Shown here: positions 56,501 to 64,000 of the stretch, in pieces
Layout of the letters: each line of letters begins with the position of its first letter
How positions within the stretch are numbered: position 1 is the first letter of the stretch
Assembly (NCBI GenBank): GCA_013339765.2
Contig: CM023449.1
Span: forward strand, 204,501,422 to 204,565,421
Origin: Haemaphysalis longicornis
Taxonomy: Eukaryota; Arthropoda; Arachnida; Ixodida; Ixodidae
Length of the DNA stretch: 64,000 bases
Direction: 5' to 3'
The notes under the pieces: generated by a model
Seen by the model: the letters and a program-made list of their open reading frames with translations, nothing else
Told to the model about the DNA's origin: nothing
Database searches by the model: none
Program-made: the position numbers and the translations under genes

Positions 56501-58154
56501 CTGCTATGGGTGCCAACGAGCCCACTAATCATAGAATGACACATTAGATGGTCGATAGCAGCTTAAATGATTATTTACAGCCCTGTTTATTTGCGTCAGT
56601 TTTGGTTTCGACTAAACGAAGCCCTAGGCGGCCGCCATGACAGGAGGGCGCTCGTGACATCACCGTTCTCGTCGCACCACTGCCAGCGCGCACCCAGGCC
56701 AGCATGACGTCAGTCCCAAAATTGTGACTGGCTACACATGGCATAACAGCACATGCCAACCACATGGACCTCTCTCATGGTTGGCCACTTCACGGGGGCC
56801 CTCACGTCTGCAGTTTGGGGTCAGAAGGAGCAGATGAACAAACCATTTTGATAAACAAACCATTTTGCAACCGGCATCAGCATGATGCCGATTGCAAAAT
56901 GGTATCTGTTCTGAGGTTTCTTGTGTGCGCAAAGATTAACGGATTGAAACTATGATACACTAAACGGTTACTGTTGAAACTTGCTGGGAGATATCTTTAT
57001 ACACAAAGTTATCCGAGCGTTGAGATTTCGTGTCAGTACTCCTTTAAGCACTCCTGCATTCTACGAATGCCTAATGGCACACCCATGTTCTACAGAAATT
57101 GACCAGTTGTGCGCACAAGCCCACGCAATTTACACGCAAAAAGGCGCAGCACCTTCGAAGCCTTGGTGTGTGCTAGGCAAAAAGAAAGCCCCCTGCAATG
57201 TAGGCAACAACGTCTAAAAAACAGAGCCCAGATAAGGACAGCATAGACTAAACCTAGCACAGCCACCGTCCCAGTCCTCGTGCGGTTTCCTGGGCAATGC
57301 TACGACATTGCCAACTAGCCAGACAGGACAACAACACTCTTACAAAGCTGCACACTTAGAGCACCAAAGAGAGAGCACACATCCTTACAGCATAGCTAAA
57401 CACATTTTTTCAAAGATAGCAACCAACTAACTGCCAAGGATGAAATTTATCAACACCGAACGGCTACACACGCAAGAAGGCCCTAACTAAGGGCCTACTA
57501 AGGTGGAGGGGAAGGTGGAGGGGAACAGGACTGGGACATCAACTCCATGAAAAAATGAACGTTGAGCTGCAACTTCGCCTTAGAAGCTGGACGCAAACTG
57601 TCCTACCCGGACTCAACATGCCATCCTGCCACCAACGTCCATTTTTGCATAGGGCCAAGTTACAAAGAAAGTCAAACGTCACTCGCGGCAGGTCTAAGAA
57701 GGCAAAGACGACACCGGCACAGCACACCAGCAAGGCTAAGTGTCAGCAGGCAGTCAAAACGTCAAAAGGAAAGCCATACAAGCACAGAGGAGGCAGGAGG
57801 AGAAACAAGGGAAGCTTACAAGCACCAAGCAGAAGCTCTAGGTCAGTGCTTAGTGTCGCACAGCTCTGCAAATGCAGGCCACATGCTAACGCCACACGGG
57901 AAAACAGCAGAGAAGAGTTAGCCGACACGAGACGAGACAAGACGAGGCACAAAAGCGGGGGAGAGGATGTCAGGCCGAGATGAAACAAAGACTGAAAGGA
58001 GCAAAAGCAGAGGCTCACTGGAGTAGACCAACTCAGGATTAACGAGAGAATGTAAATAAATATGGGCACAAGGATTGGCGTGCTAGCCAGTGGAACCTAC
58101 CTTGGAACTCGTCATCCCATTCTATTGCGGTAGGAAAAACAAAGTGACCGTCGT
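35379..58154 (-). CDS. DYNC1I: Cytoplasmic dynein 1 intermediate chain, gene span (5' end missing)
   Basis: Twelve minus-strand exons (one tentative) with GT-AG borders encode about 540 residues of the dynein intermediate chain (Drosophila short wing). This subunit links the dynein heavy chain to light chains and dynactin for minus-end transport on microtubules. The exons cover an acidic linker, the conserved APPRDLSDEE region and the seven-blade WD40 propeller, then a short tail. The N-terminal coiled coil and the light-chain-binding KQTQT motif were not found, so 5' exons probably lie beyond 64,000. Four single-base breaks interrupt conserved codons (see exons) while all splice sites are intact. 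This argues for sequence error rather than a dead gene. Confidence 0.93.
36771..37062. repeat. Large near-perfect palindrome (hairpin / foldback repeat)
   Basis: Two inverted arms of about 130 bp, nearly identical over the inner ~100 bp, surround a spacer of about 25 bp centred near 36,920. Each arm reads outward through cttcgcgtccttgccacag and gttgcccacctcaaagcggc. It lies in the last dynein intron and codes for nothing credible. Confidence 0.9.
37262..37332 (+). repeat. tRNA-like segment (probable SINE head)
   Basis: It has an A-box-like TGGCTGAATGG and a perfect B box GTTCGAATCC about 45 bp apart, but no convincing acceptor stem. It is more likely the head of a tRNA-derived SINE than a working tRNA gene. 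Confidence 0.5.
38301..39134 (+). mobile_element. pogo/Tigger-like element with internally deleted transposase
   Basis: Ends ctgtataatgcggaatatag and, inverted, ccgtataatgcggaatatag flanked by TA (38,299-300 and 39,135-136). Inside, an N-terminal helix-turn-helix remnant (QFTAAFKRKVERF, then VYALRQFGIAKRSVA in another frame, 38,560-38,660) is followed directly by a C-terminal remnant (DDMVLRVFKKCCISNSLD near 38,890). The DDE catalytic domain is missing. It sits in the last dynein intron, opposite in strand to the gene. Confidence 0.85.
39574..39699 (-). CDS. DYNC1I: Dynein intermediate chain exon (WD40, last blade)
   Basis: 126 nt, phase 0 at both ends: cag|CTGCCGACG … GGAGAG|gtggg. It encodes LPTVSEVVDGGPALNRVIW, then VAVGDDAGKVWVYDVGE, matching the final blade of the family (PALNRV…VGD…G…VYDVGE). 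Confidence 0.95.
40066..40313 (+). mobile_element. tRNA-derived SINE (Ruka-like), diverged copy
   Basis: A box TGGCTCAGTGGC, B box GGTTCGATTC, body cgttaaagatcctcagttgg and tail (tcaa)n, flanked by CATCACAC (40,058-40,065 and 40,314-40,321). It is noticeably more diverged than the copy at 14,721. It ends about 100 bp from a dynein exon. Confidence 0.85.
40413..40554 (-). CDS. DYNC1I: Dynein intermediate chain exon (WD40) with one extra base
   Basis: Acceptor ctgcag|GAGTCG, donor GAG|gttgg. It encodes IYSFEDNGDYVYDVRWSPVH, then PALFACVDGTGRLDLWNLNN, almost identical to vertebrate proteins. Read from the previous exon's phase, the frame holds through ESKP and is then lost at CCCC (40,542-40,545), which has one base more than the family's frame needs. 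A probable homopolymer error. Confidence 0.93.
40798..40960 (-). CDS. DYNC1I: Dynein intermediate chain exon (WD40) with one missing base
   Basis: Acceptor gtgcag|CCTGTC, donor AAG|gtgcg. It encodes CRHGTKAGILEAFEGHQGPV, then VDLSHLFLTASFD, then the conserved W is lost: the bases read GAC TGA CC, giving a stop at 40,823-40,821. One base fewer than the family frame explains it, after which TVKLWSLK reads on. The tryptophan of this WD repeat is invariant in the family, so an assembly deletion is likely. Confidence 0.93.
41962..42369 (+). mobile_element. Solo LTR of the same Gypsy family
   Basis: 408 bp, TGCCGCG…GTGACA, clearly related along its whole length to the LTRs at 15,891 and 21,454 but strongly diverged. 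It is not paired with internal sequence. ATAT lies at both borders, sharing the last A of the LTR on the right. It keeps AATAAA near its 3' end and lies in a dynein intron, antisense to the gene. Confidence 0.9.
42434..42608. mobile_element. Short pogo-like MITE
   Basis: 175 bp with inverted ends cagtatatcccacttatagc and cagtcgagcccgcttataac, flanked by TA at both sides. It has no coding capacity. Confidence 0.65.
42789..42909 (-). CDS. DYNC1I: Dynein intermediate chain exon (WD40)
   Basis: 121 nt, acceptor cccag|GACGTG, donor ACG G|gtgcgt. It encodes DVLDLTQQKQSRAIAVTSLS, then FPMGDCNNFIVGSEEGAVYT. The trailing G completes the alanine codon with the next exon (A-CRHG). Confidence 0.94.
43096..43896. 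mobile_element. pogo-like non-autonomous element
   Basis: Left end cagtaaaa…ggttataacgaag and inverted right end cagtaaaacctcattataac, with TA on the right and TG (mutated) on the left. Both ends contain repeated cgttata motifs. The interior is not recognisable as transposase. Confidence 0.55.
44063..44177 (-). CDS. DYNC1I: Dynein intermediate chain exon (WD40) with a phase break at its end
   Basis: Acceptor gcag|CACCCG, donor CAG|gtggg. It encodes HPVYCVQVVGTQNAHNLVSV, then STDGKFCSWSLDMLS. The last ten bases leave phase 1 while the next exon needs phase 0. One extra base between the LS codons and CCACAG would restore the family's L-S-x-P-Q ending. Probable single-base insertion in the assembly. 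Confidence 0.93.
44466..45181. mobile_element. pogo-like non-autonomous element
   Basis: 716 bp with inverted ends cagtgaaacctcgtcacagg and cagtagaacctcgttacaag, flanked by TA (44,464-465 and 45,182-183). Variants of tctcttgtaacca recur inside both ends. No transposase was seen. Confidence 0.7.
45775..46015 (-). mobile_element. tRNA-derived SINE (Ruka-like), minus strand, damaged head
   Basis: The minus strand reads the SINE body: a B-box-like gggtttgattcccggccgcg, then gcacgttaaagatccccagg. The A-box region is rearranged and the simple-sequence tail is missing. It lies in a dynein intron, 5' end near 46,015. Confidence 0.75.
46272..46418 (-). CDS. DYNC1I: Dynein intermediate chain exon (WD40)
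   Basis: 147 nt, phase 0, acceptor tgcag|TCAGCG, donor ACG|gtgag. It encodes SAVVSACFAKFHPNLIIGGT, then YSGQIALWDNRIHRRTPVQR, then SPLSAAAHT. It is the most conserved blade of the protein. Confidence 0.96.
47125..47250 (-). CDS. DYNC1I: Dynein intermediate chain exon (WD40)
   Basis: 126 nt, phase 0, acceptor gtgcag|TTCCCC, donor CAG|gtgcg. It encodes FPELLVASYGNNYDSPNDPD, then GVCLVWNMKFKKNTPEYIFH and CQ. Confidence 0.96.
47548..47647 (-). CDS. DYNC1I: Dynein intermediate chain exon (WD40 start)
   Basis: 100 nt, acceptor gtgcag|TGATGAC, donor CAG|gtggg. It encodes DDKSGIKLGLNRVFADDRWS, then KNRIVTSFDWSTQ. The first base completes the serine codon from the previous exon (AG|T). Confidence 0.95.
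48541..49400. mobile_element. hAT-like inverted-repeat element (tentative)
   Basis: The left end cagggttgccaggtctgg and the right end, read inverted, ccgggattgccaggtcctc are similar, and CAGGGTTGCCA is a common hAT-type terminus. No 8-bp duplication was found and no transposase is visible. It contains tracts of T at both sides. Confidence 0.45.
49525..49685 (-). CDS. DYNC1I: Dynein intermediate chain exon (before the propeller) with one extra base
   Basis: Acceptor gacag|CTCCCC, donor ACAG|gtggg. It encodes PPRDLSDEERKQALVSDDFT, then in the shifted frame RIVERALWESADICIDYSGT. The two halves are joined by one extra base in GGGG (plus strand CCCC at 49,621-49,624). The segment corresponds to the family's APPHELTEEEK … ERAL … DYSG region. 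Confidence 0.93.
50690..50815 (-). repeat. SINE 3' fragment (Ruka-like), minus strand
   Basis: The minus strand reads agatccctcggaggtgg … caaaattaatt, then ttcaaacccc and a (caac/caat)n tail, matching the 3' half of the SINE at 14,721 with many changes. Confidence 0.6.
51616..51828 (-). CDS. DYNC1I: Dynein intermediate chain exon (acidic linker)
   Basis: 213 nt, acceptor ggcag|TGTTGG, donor AAAG|gtgag. It encodes (V)LAFGDALAEEDGSLGATV … and ends EQDKSK, whose trailing G joins the next exon as APPRDL. VLAFG followed by acidic residues matches the corresponding point of Drosophila short wing; the rest of the linker is poorly conserved in the family. It is G/C-rich and low in constraint. Confidence 0.85.
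51829..53309. other. Dynein intron sequence, nothing recognised
   Basis: No conserved coding and no clear transposon. A short Met-initiated frame here is not supported by any family resemblance. Confidence 0.5.
53310..55070 (+). repeat. Minisatellite (~12-16-bp units, gtgttt core) with a 162-bp higher-order duplication
   Basis: About 1.75 kb of degenerate units built on caaagtgttttc/cagcaaagtgttt in the centre and ttcaccaagtagtgt on both flanks. In the centre a 162-bp block (about 53,927-54,088) is repeated almost perfectly by the next 162 bp. Open frames on both strands across this array arise from the repeat and are not genes. It sits in the largest dynein intron. Confidence 0.93.
55071..58100. 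other. Dynein intron sequence, nothing recognised
   Basis: Mixed sequence with A-rich patches. I found neither exons of the KQTQT light-chain-binding motif nor a clear mobile element. A short inverted motif (gcaaccggcatcagcatgatgccgattgc) is present near 56,870. Confidence 0.45.
58101..58154 (-). CDS. DYNC1I: Probable dynein intermediate chain exon (tentative)
   Basis: 54 nt, acceptor catag|ACGACGG, donor CAAG|gtaggt. It encodes DDGHFVFPTAIEWDDEFQ. Its final G makes a valine codon with the TG that opens the exon at 51,828, as expected for (V)LAFGD. Phase agreement and acidic character support it; the residues themselves are not a motif I can match with certainty. The polypyrimidine tract before the acceptor is interrupted by an A run. 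Confidence 0.55.
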
Positions 58155-60902
58155 CTATGTGAGATTTTTTTTTTTTTGTCGGGTGTGGAGAGAAAAAAAG
58201 GAATGGAAAAAAAAAAGAAAAAGAAAAAGAAAGACGCAAGAAGACAAGTGTCAAGGTATTGGATTGGCCCCAGACAAACACAATTACACCACACTCTTCG
58301 CAGATTATCAAAAAAAAGAATAAGAAATTAATAAAGAGGTCGCACACTTCTTGTTAGGAAAACAGTCACTGCTGCCTTCTCACCTTAATGGCAGAGAGGC
58401 CAGGGGCCAGCAAACAAGTTAGCGAAGTCTTTGACAAGAAACCAAAAAATTTGACATCCCGACACTTTTTTTTTGTTTGTTTTTGCATGCAAACATTGTG
58501 ATGCGGCATCTTGCCACACCCCAATCACGCTGCCTCGTATGTTAAAAGTCATGCCAGCAGAAAAAACGTCTGTACTAAGCTAACTCTGGTTACTTTATCC
58601 CTCGACCAAACACACTGAATCACGTGTCTCACTCCAAACCGTGACCATGAGCAATAAGGAGCAGCTCAAGAAGCCCTGCACACATGGTGTTTCTGTGAGG
58701 ACGCTGGGATCCTAAGCTTACGTCAACATCTGAGAGGCTGTGCTAAACAGCTAGTGCCAAAAGAAAAACAACAGAGCTGGGGTAAAAATTACGTCACATA
58801 TCCAGGAGAAAAAAAAATGCCTCATTGAGACAGAGATTATAAAAATCACCACCAATGTAGGCCAAGTCTTGCCAGCCATAGCAAAAACTCCGATAAGCCA
58901 ATCTAGCACTTTTCTGCATGCAGGGCTTCTTGGTAATGCACCCCAATCAACCTAATTCTCTCTCTCTAAGGCGTTCACAACCCTGCATAGTTTAGTATTC
59001 CCGCACTGAATAACGACACAAAAACTGCTTTTGCACGTGAGTCGAGAGGTTAAGCAAGGGCCGCAGTAAACAGCAGGGCGACAGAAGGAAAGCAGTCAAT
59101 GAGGATGAGCGCGAGAACGAGTGAGTTTTGAGCGGTGCGGTGCCAAGATGGGAAAACCTCGCAGAGCAGCTTAGCAAGAACGCAGCGTGGGTAGGTGAGC
59201 GTCAAGCCTCAAAATGCGATACCAAAAACAAACAAACAAACGAAATAAACCAATTGGATGGCTGTGATGCAATGGCCGTGACGGAAAGCGATGAACACAA
59301 TGGGCATCCCTAACAACAACAAAAAAATGAAGCTGCGATGAGGTTGCATACAAGGAAGACCAGAAACGTACCTTCATCCCAATGTATCACTTTAAAAGGG
59401 GAAGGCAGGAGAGAAACAAGAGAGAGAGACCGTTTTATACAACAGTCCCGCAGGGATTATCAGCCACGGCAAACAAAAACAAATGAGCCTTCACTCCAAA
59501 CGCACATAGATCTTAGACAAATGTCTTTGTTCCTCTTTATATGTGAAACAGCTAGTATGCCGGTGCCCCACACTATCGCATGCCAAGAAGGAAAGCAGTA
59601 CCCCTGACAAGCAATGCCTTGTGGCTTGCACCTCACTCAAAGCCTGCGTTTCAATTTGTTTTGTTCTTTACCGTGCATTGCCACCATCAAAAGCCACTTG
59701 TAAAGCTTTGCAGAGTGCGATAAAGGGGGACAAATTGGTGAGCAGTTCAAAGAAGAATACAAGCAAACAAGCTTTCGAGGCGGACACGTGAGCCATTGTC
59801 ATCCCCACACTGTCGCAGCCCCCCTTTGCTCAGGAAAAAAAGGGAAGATGAGGTCAATTGCCAGCTGGGAAAGGTTGTCGCGGCGACAGCCTCCACCACT
59901 GAGCATGCAACGTGGACAGACGACACAGAAAATGACAAAAGAGATAAAAGGAGGAGTGACAGCGAAAAATACGATGTGGTCCAAACAACACAGCTGTCCT
60001 AACTTTAAAATACACTACACTCGATTCGTGGGGGTAGAGCTTTTCTTTATCCCCCCTCACAACCTGAAACGCTGGTCTCAACCAAGAAGGATGAGCTAAC
60101 TTATCTCACAGCCTCTCTGATGCGACAACACACTGCAGGATCGCAAATAGCAACCAAAAAGTGAGAAAATACGAGAATGGGGGAAAGGGCAGCAAGCAGC
60201 GAGCATGCAGCAGGCACGTGTCAGTCTTAGAGGATGCTGCCTCCCCATGAGCAGAGGAGAGAGGGAAGGAACGGCAAGTCGGTTTTCAAGTGCGGCCTCT
60301 GGTGAACAGTAAACACACAGGGCTCAGTCCGCTCGCAGCTACGCAGTGGGCAAAATCCTACCAATGCAAAATAAAGGGACAAAATCAGATGGACAGATAA
60401 CGGTGCTAGGGAGACAGACACACTCCTTTTCAACATAGCCGTAGAAATAAACTGTAGATCATGAAAATGTAAAAAGACACATTAGCCACTTTCCATGCTG
60501 ACAGAAGTGCTCAATCCACAAGATACTAAACAATCTAAACGACAGGCTAAAGGATCCGTCAAATTCCACCTTTCGAATGCCTTCTACCCTTTGTTTCGAG
60601 AGCAGACAATGCCCTTTCAAACAACCGAAGCAGGCACTTGCCTTGTGCAGTTCTCTTCTATTTGAATTTTTTTTTGTAACAAAAACAAAAATAGCAAGAT
60701 GACCACTGCCAAACTAACATCAATGCCCCCAAGAAGAAGTTAATGATCATGTGGCTGGCATGACCATAATGATGATAAATGTACGCTGTCAGTAAGAACG
60801 GGGGCACCTCTCATGTGCACCCACGAGTCTATTCACTCCCCTTTAACTCCCCCCAAAAAAACCAACTGACATGTAAAAAAACTTGCATATATATACTCGT
60901 AT
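58155..60902. other. No gene recognised
   Basis: A-rich sequence with short homopolymers; no conserved coding, tRNA-like or transposon ends were recognised. It may be intron of the dynein gene if its first exons lie beyond the window. Confidence 0.45.
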
Positions 60903-61846
60903 ACAGGGTGTTTCACCTAACTTTAGCCAGAGTTTAAAAATATTTCCATGCATTCTAAGACCACGCAACCAAATGCATGTTGCTACCTTTTCTATGTAGT
61001 TTCTCACGCTATTTTTTGTATGTGGCTTAATTAGGTAATTAGCCAATTTTAATTAGCTAACTTTCGAACCAACGAAGCTAGGCAAAAAATCCCAATTAGA
61101 AAGTTGTAGAGCAGTATTCAAAACCTCAGAATAAACACTTTCTGTCATTATATTCATTAGGTATTAAGTGTTTTTCAGCGTATCGAATATGCCCGCGAAA
61201 TACAAAAAAATACCACGTGACATGCCGGCTCGCGCGTCTTGATAACGGTGCTTCCAAACGTTGCGCTCACGAACTACCACAGGCAAGCCTCCGCTTAAGA
61301 GGCGGCAGGGCAGCAACGTAGGCGTTGGCTGTGCCATTTGCGCCAGCAATGTGCTTCTCTCGCGACAGATCCGCCAATAGCGATTAGCAGACACCGCGGT
61401 TATCGCTTGTTCTGCCAGAATCAACAGGCTCGTCATCTTCGCTGTCACTTTTTAAACGGCGGAGCGCCGATGGTAGTTTGTGCGCGCAACGTTTGGAAGC
61501 GCTGTTATCAAGACGCACGCGCCGGCACATCACGTGGTATTTTTTTGTATTTCGCGGGCATCTTCAATACGCTGAAAAACACTAAAGCCTACTGGATATA
61601 ATAACAGAAAGTGTTTATTTTGAGGTTTTGAATACCGCTCTGCAACTTCCTAATTGGGATTTTTTGCCTAGCTTCGTTGGTTAGAAAGTTGGCTAATTAA
61701 AATTGACTAATTACCTAATTAGGCAACATACAAAAAATAGCGTGAGAAACTACATAGAAAAGGTAGCAACATGCATTTGGTTGCATCATCTTAGAGTGCA
61801 TCAAAATATTTTTTAACTCCGGCTAAAGTTAGGTGAAACACCCTGT
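60903..61846. mobile_element. Long-inverted-repeat (foldback) element
   Basis: 944 bp that fold on themselves: acagggtgtttcacctaact at the left and its inverted copy at the right end. Matching continues inward for roughly 400 bp per arm with scattered changes. Both flanks are ATAT/TATA-rich so the target duplication is ambiguous. The ends resemble a widespread arthropod MITE type (acagggtgt…). No transposase. Confidence 0.88.
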
Positions 61847-61984
61847 ATATATACAGTAGACTGTAGTTAAGACAAACTCCGTCACGACGAACAACACATT
61901 TGCTCTCTTGTAACCTACACAATGCCAGACACGTTCACTTACAAAGAATTTCTGATAATGTGAAACCTCATTCACATTTGAAGT

Positions 61985-62470
61985 AATTGTTAACTTCAAC
62001 AGCCCACTCAGGTCCATTGCAGGACAAAGGCCTCTCCCACTGCCCTCCCAGCCACTCCTGTCCTTGCACCAGAGTCCATTCCTTGCCCCCGAAATTCCCT
62101 TATTTCATTCCCCAATCCACTCAATGGCCTTCTCCCTTCTCCCAGACCCATTTCTTATTATGCACTCTGTTATTAACCTGGCGGTACACCAGTTATTTCG
62201 TCTCACTGGATGGCCATCCCAAACCCATTTCTTTTCAATTTGAACTATGGTATCTTCTACTCATCTTCTACGATATCTCTTGCTCCCTGAGATCCAGGAA
62301 GCTCATTTCCTGACCCTAAACGTTACTCCCATCCTTCATTCCATGGCCCACTGAGCTGACCAAAGTTTGCTTTCCAGTTGTTTAGTAAGTCGCCAAGTTT
62401 CTGCCCCATATGTCATCACCAGCACAGTTCTCAAAATTTCATACTTTCTACTCCTTGACCACTAAAGTAG
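61985..62470. repeat. Interspersed repeat, LINE-like (tentative)
   Basis: The stretch around caggacaaaggcctctccc, followed by cysteine- and tryptophan-poor degenerate sequence, resembles a repeat often seen near the 3' end of arthropod non-LTR elements. Boundaries and clade are not established. Confidence 0.4.
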
Positions 62471-64000
62471 AACCCCGCTTATATGTTCCTTACTATTACA
62501 TTTTCCTAGCTATTACATCATGGTAGCAGCAGTCCCACTGAAATGTCCATAGGACAACCGCGTATTACAATCCCACTTAATGTGTCATCATACCACAACA
62601 TTCCTGCTTTATACGGTGCGATTATAGGGCAGAAATAATGAAAAATGTAGCTAAAGTGATACAAGTGCACGGAAAAAATTTAGAAAACACTGAACTGCGT
62701 AGTCCTCAACAAGCGCTGCTGGCGTAGCTACCAAATCATAGTAATGTGAGGGCACAGCACAACACCTGCAAGCATCATCTCCATTGTCACCGTCACAATT
62801 GTCGCTACCCTATTCGCATCGCATGGCAATGTGCACTCATGACCGCATCTGTGCCCACTGTTGCACATGTTTTCTGCTAAGAGAGCTTCTACTGTACCCA
62901 GCACTACTCACTATGAAATCTATTTGGGTGTAAATTTCCGTAAAATCTATTTGGGCTGAAATTTTCCTACTTTCACATCTTTAAAGATGCATTAAGCTTT
63001 TGCGAACTCAGGGCCCTAAGTGCCGAACTTTACTCCAAGAAGGTTACAATGATGGCTCCTCGAAAGAGCCATCATTGCAATAAAGAGCTAAGATTCGAAG
63101 TGCAACACCCAAGCAAAAGGTTAGACAGCCCACCAAATTGCACACCGACTTGGATTCAACAGTGACCGATCATCATAAAACGAATATTTTCTTAGACTAA
63201 ACACAGCTGATGTTCATAGACAATCACTTCACACTACGAAAGGAAAGGGAGGGGGGGTTGAAAAGCTAGAAAGATTGCACCTTAAGCGCCCACTCCACAA
63301 ACCTTGCTAGCCTGGGCCATACAGTTTTGTAGCACAACCACATTTGAGAAAGCCACTCCAGTTCACCGTAGTTCACTGTCTCGTATTTAAAAACCTAGTT
63401 ACCAAACACTGCCCGTTACACCAACAACAACCGAACGTCTTGTGTGGGGTTCCACTGCGAGCAGCCAATAATTGCGCGAAAGTGAAGGGCCAACACAAAC
63501 ATTGCCATCAGTGAACAAAAAGTACAGAGGGGAAAACGAAAAACAAGCAAAGTGAGAAGAGGTAAAATAAAAAAGCAATAGGTAGAAATAAGTTACAAGA
63601 CGGAAAACGGTCACCCCAGGTCACGGAAAGCGTGGGGAGAGAGAGATGGTGGGAAGGCTAAGGTATGGCTACAATAGAGAGTTACTAAACGTATCGGCTC
63701 CAAAAACAAATTCATCAAACGAAAGCGGTTTTCTTTCCCTTTTTTACGCTTGCATATGCAGTCACCAAGCCCAAGACCGACAGCCAGGACCCCTTCTAAG
63801 ATGAGACTTGCTAACCGACTTTGCAGAAGCGAGCGCAGAGATGCAAGCAAGCAAGCAAGCTGTGCTGTGTGAAATTACGATAACAGCCAGACTGGCATAG
63901 CCGGGGGGGAGAGGGGAGGAAGGGGGGGGGGGGGGGAGATCAGGGCCATGCACTTTCAGCCAATGCTGAAAAGAAAGGCTCTCAGACCTCGTCCCACATG
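62471..64000. other. No gene recognised
   Basis: A diverged pair of pogo-like ends may exist (agtagaaccccgctta at 62,466 and gagcttctactgta near 62,885). G-rich runs occur near 63,905-63,938 and a short (caag)n at 63,843. No exon could be supported. Confidence 0.45.

Overview
The window looks like nuclear DNA of a hard (ixodid) tick. The main reasons are a Ruka-type tRNA-derived SINE, a dense mix of tick-style pogo/Tigger, Gypsy, BEL/Pao and RNase-H-bearing LINE sequences, and two ordinary arthropod genes split into short exons by large repeat-filled introns. Nothing prokaryotic, no CRISPR array and no intact tRNA or rRNA gene was seen. The tick assignment is an inference from repeat and protein character, not from a database search.

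Left part (1-7,832, minus strand): three exons of a monocarboxylate-transporter-like (SLC16 family) MFS protein. The gene runs off the left edge, so its C-terminus is missing. Its introns hold a minus-strand LINE relic with a 24-G run, a dimeric ~150/300-bp tandem repeat and a CpG-rich block carrying CRE, E-box and TATA-like motifs. From 8 to 13.5 kb there is no gene: a long purine-only tract, a hAT-like element and degenerate sequence.

Centre (13.5-33.6 kb): a four-level nest of mobile DNA. A LINE RNase-H region is split by a pogo-like DNA transposon with TA target duplication (14,048-32,725). That transposon keeps its inverted ends and the C-terminal transposase remnant, and it contains a SINE and a 45-bp satellite of roughly 95 units. 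The satellite was then hit by a Gypsy element (15,891-21,879, TSD ATAT) and by a very young BEL/Pao element (22,011-29,126, TSD TTATA). Removing each insert and one TSD copy restores an uninterrupted satellite. The LINE resumes after 32,727 and is interrupted again by a palindrome-rich inverted-repeat element. The Gypsy element carries a textbook -1 frameshift signal between gag and pol: slippery GGGAAAC, 7-nt spacer, 9-bp stem and a possible pseudoknot.

Right part (34.9-58.2 kb, minus strand): cytoplasmic dynein 1 intermediate chain (short wing / DYNC1I). Eleven exons are well supported and one is tentative, covering the middle and the WD40 propeller to the stop codon and poly(A) signal. The N-terminal light-chain-binding exons were not found and probably lie beyond the right edge. 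Introns hold several small pogo-like elements, SINEs, a solo LTR of the same Gypsy family, a large hairpin and a ~1.7-kb minisatellite. The last 6 kb contain a long foldback element and no recognisable exon.

Sequence-quality note: four single-base breaks, two of them in runs of identical bases, interrupt the highly conserved dynein exons although every splice site is canonical. The Gypsy gag-pol shows many similar breaks, while the BEL/Pao pol of 1,456 codons is intact. Base-level indel errors in the source assembly are therefore likely, and broken reading frames here should not be read as pseudogenes without checking.
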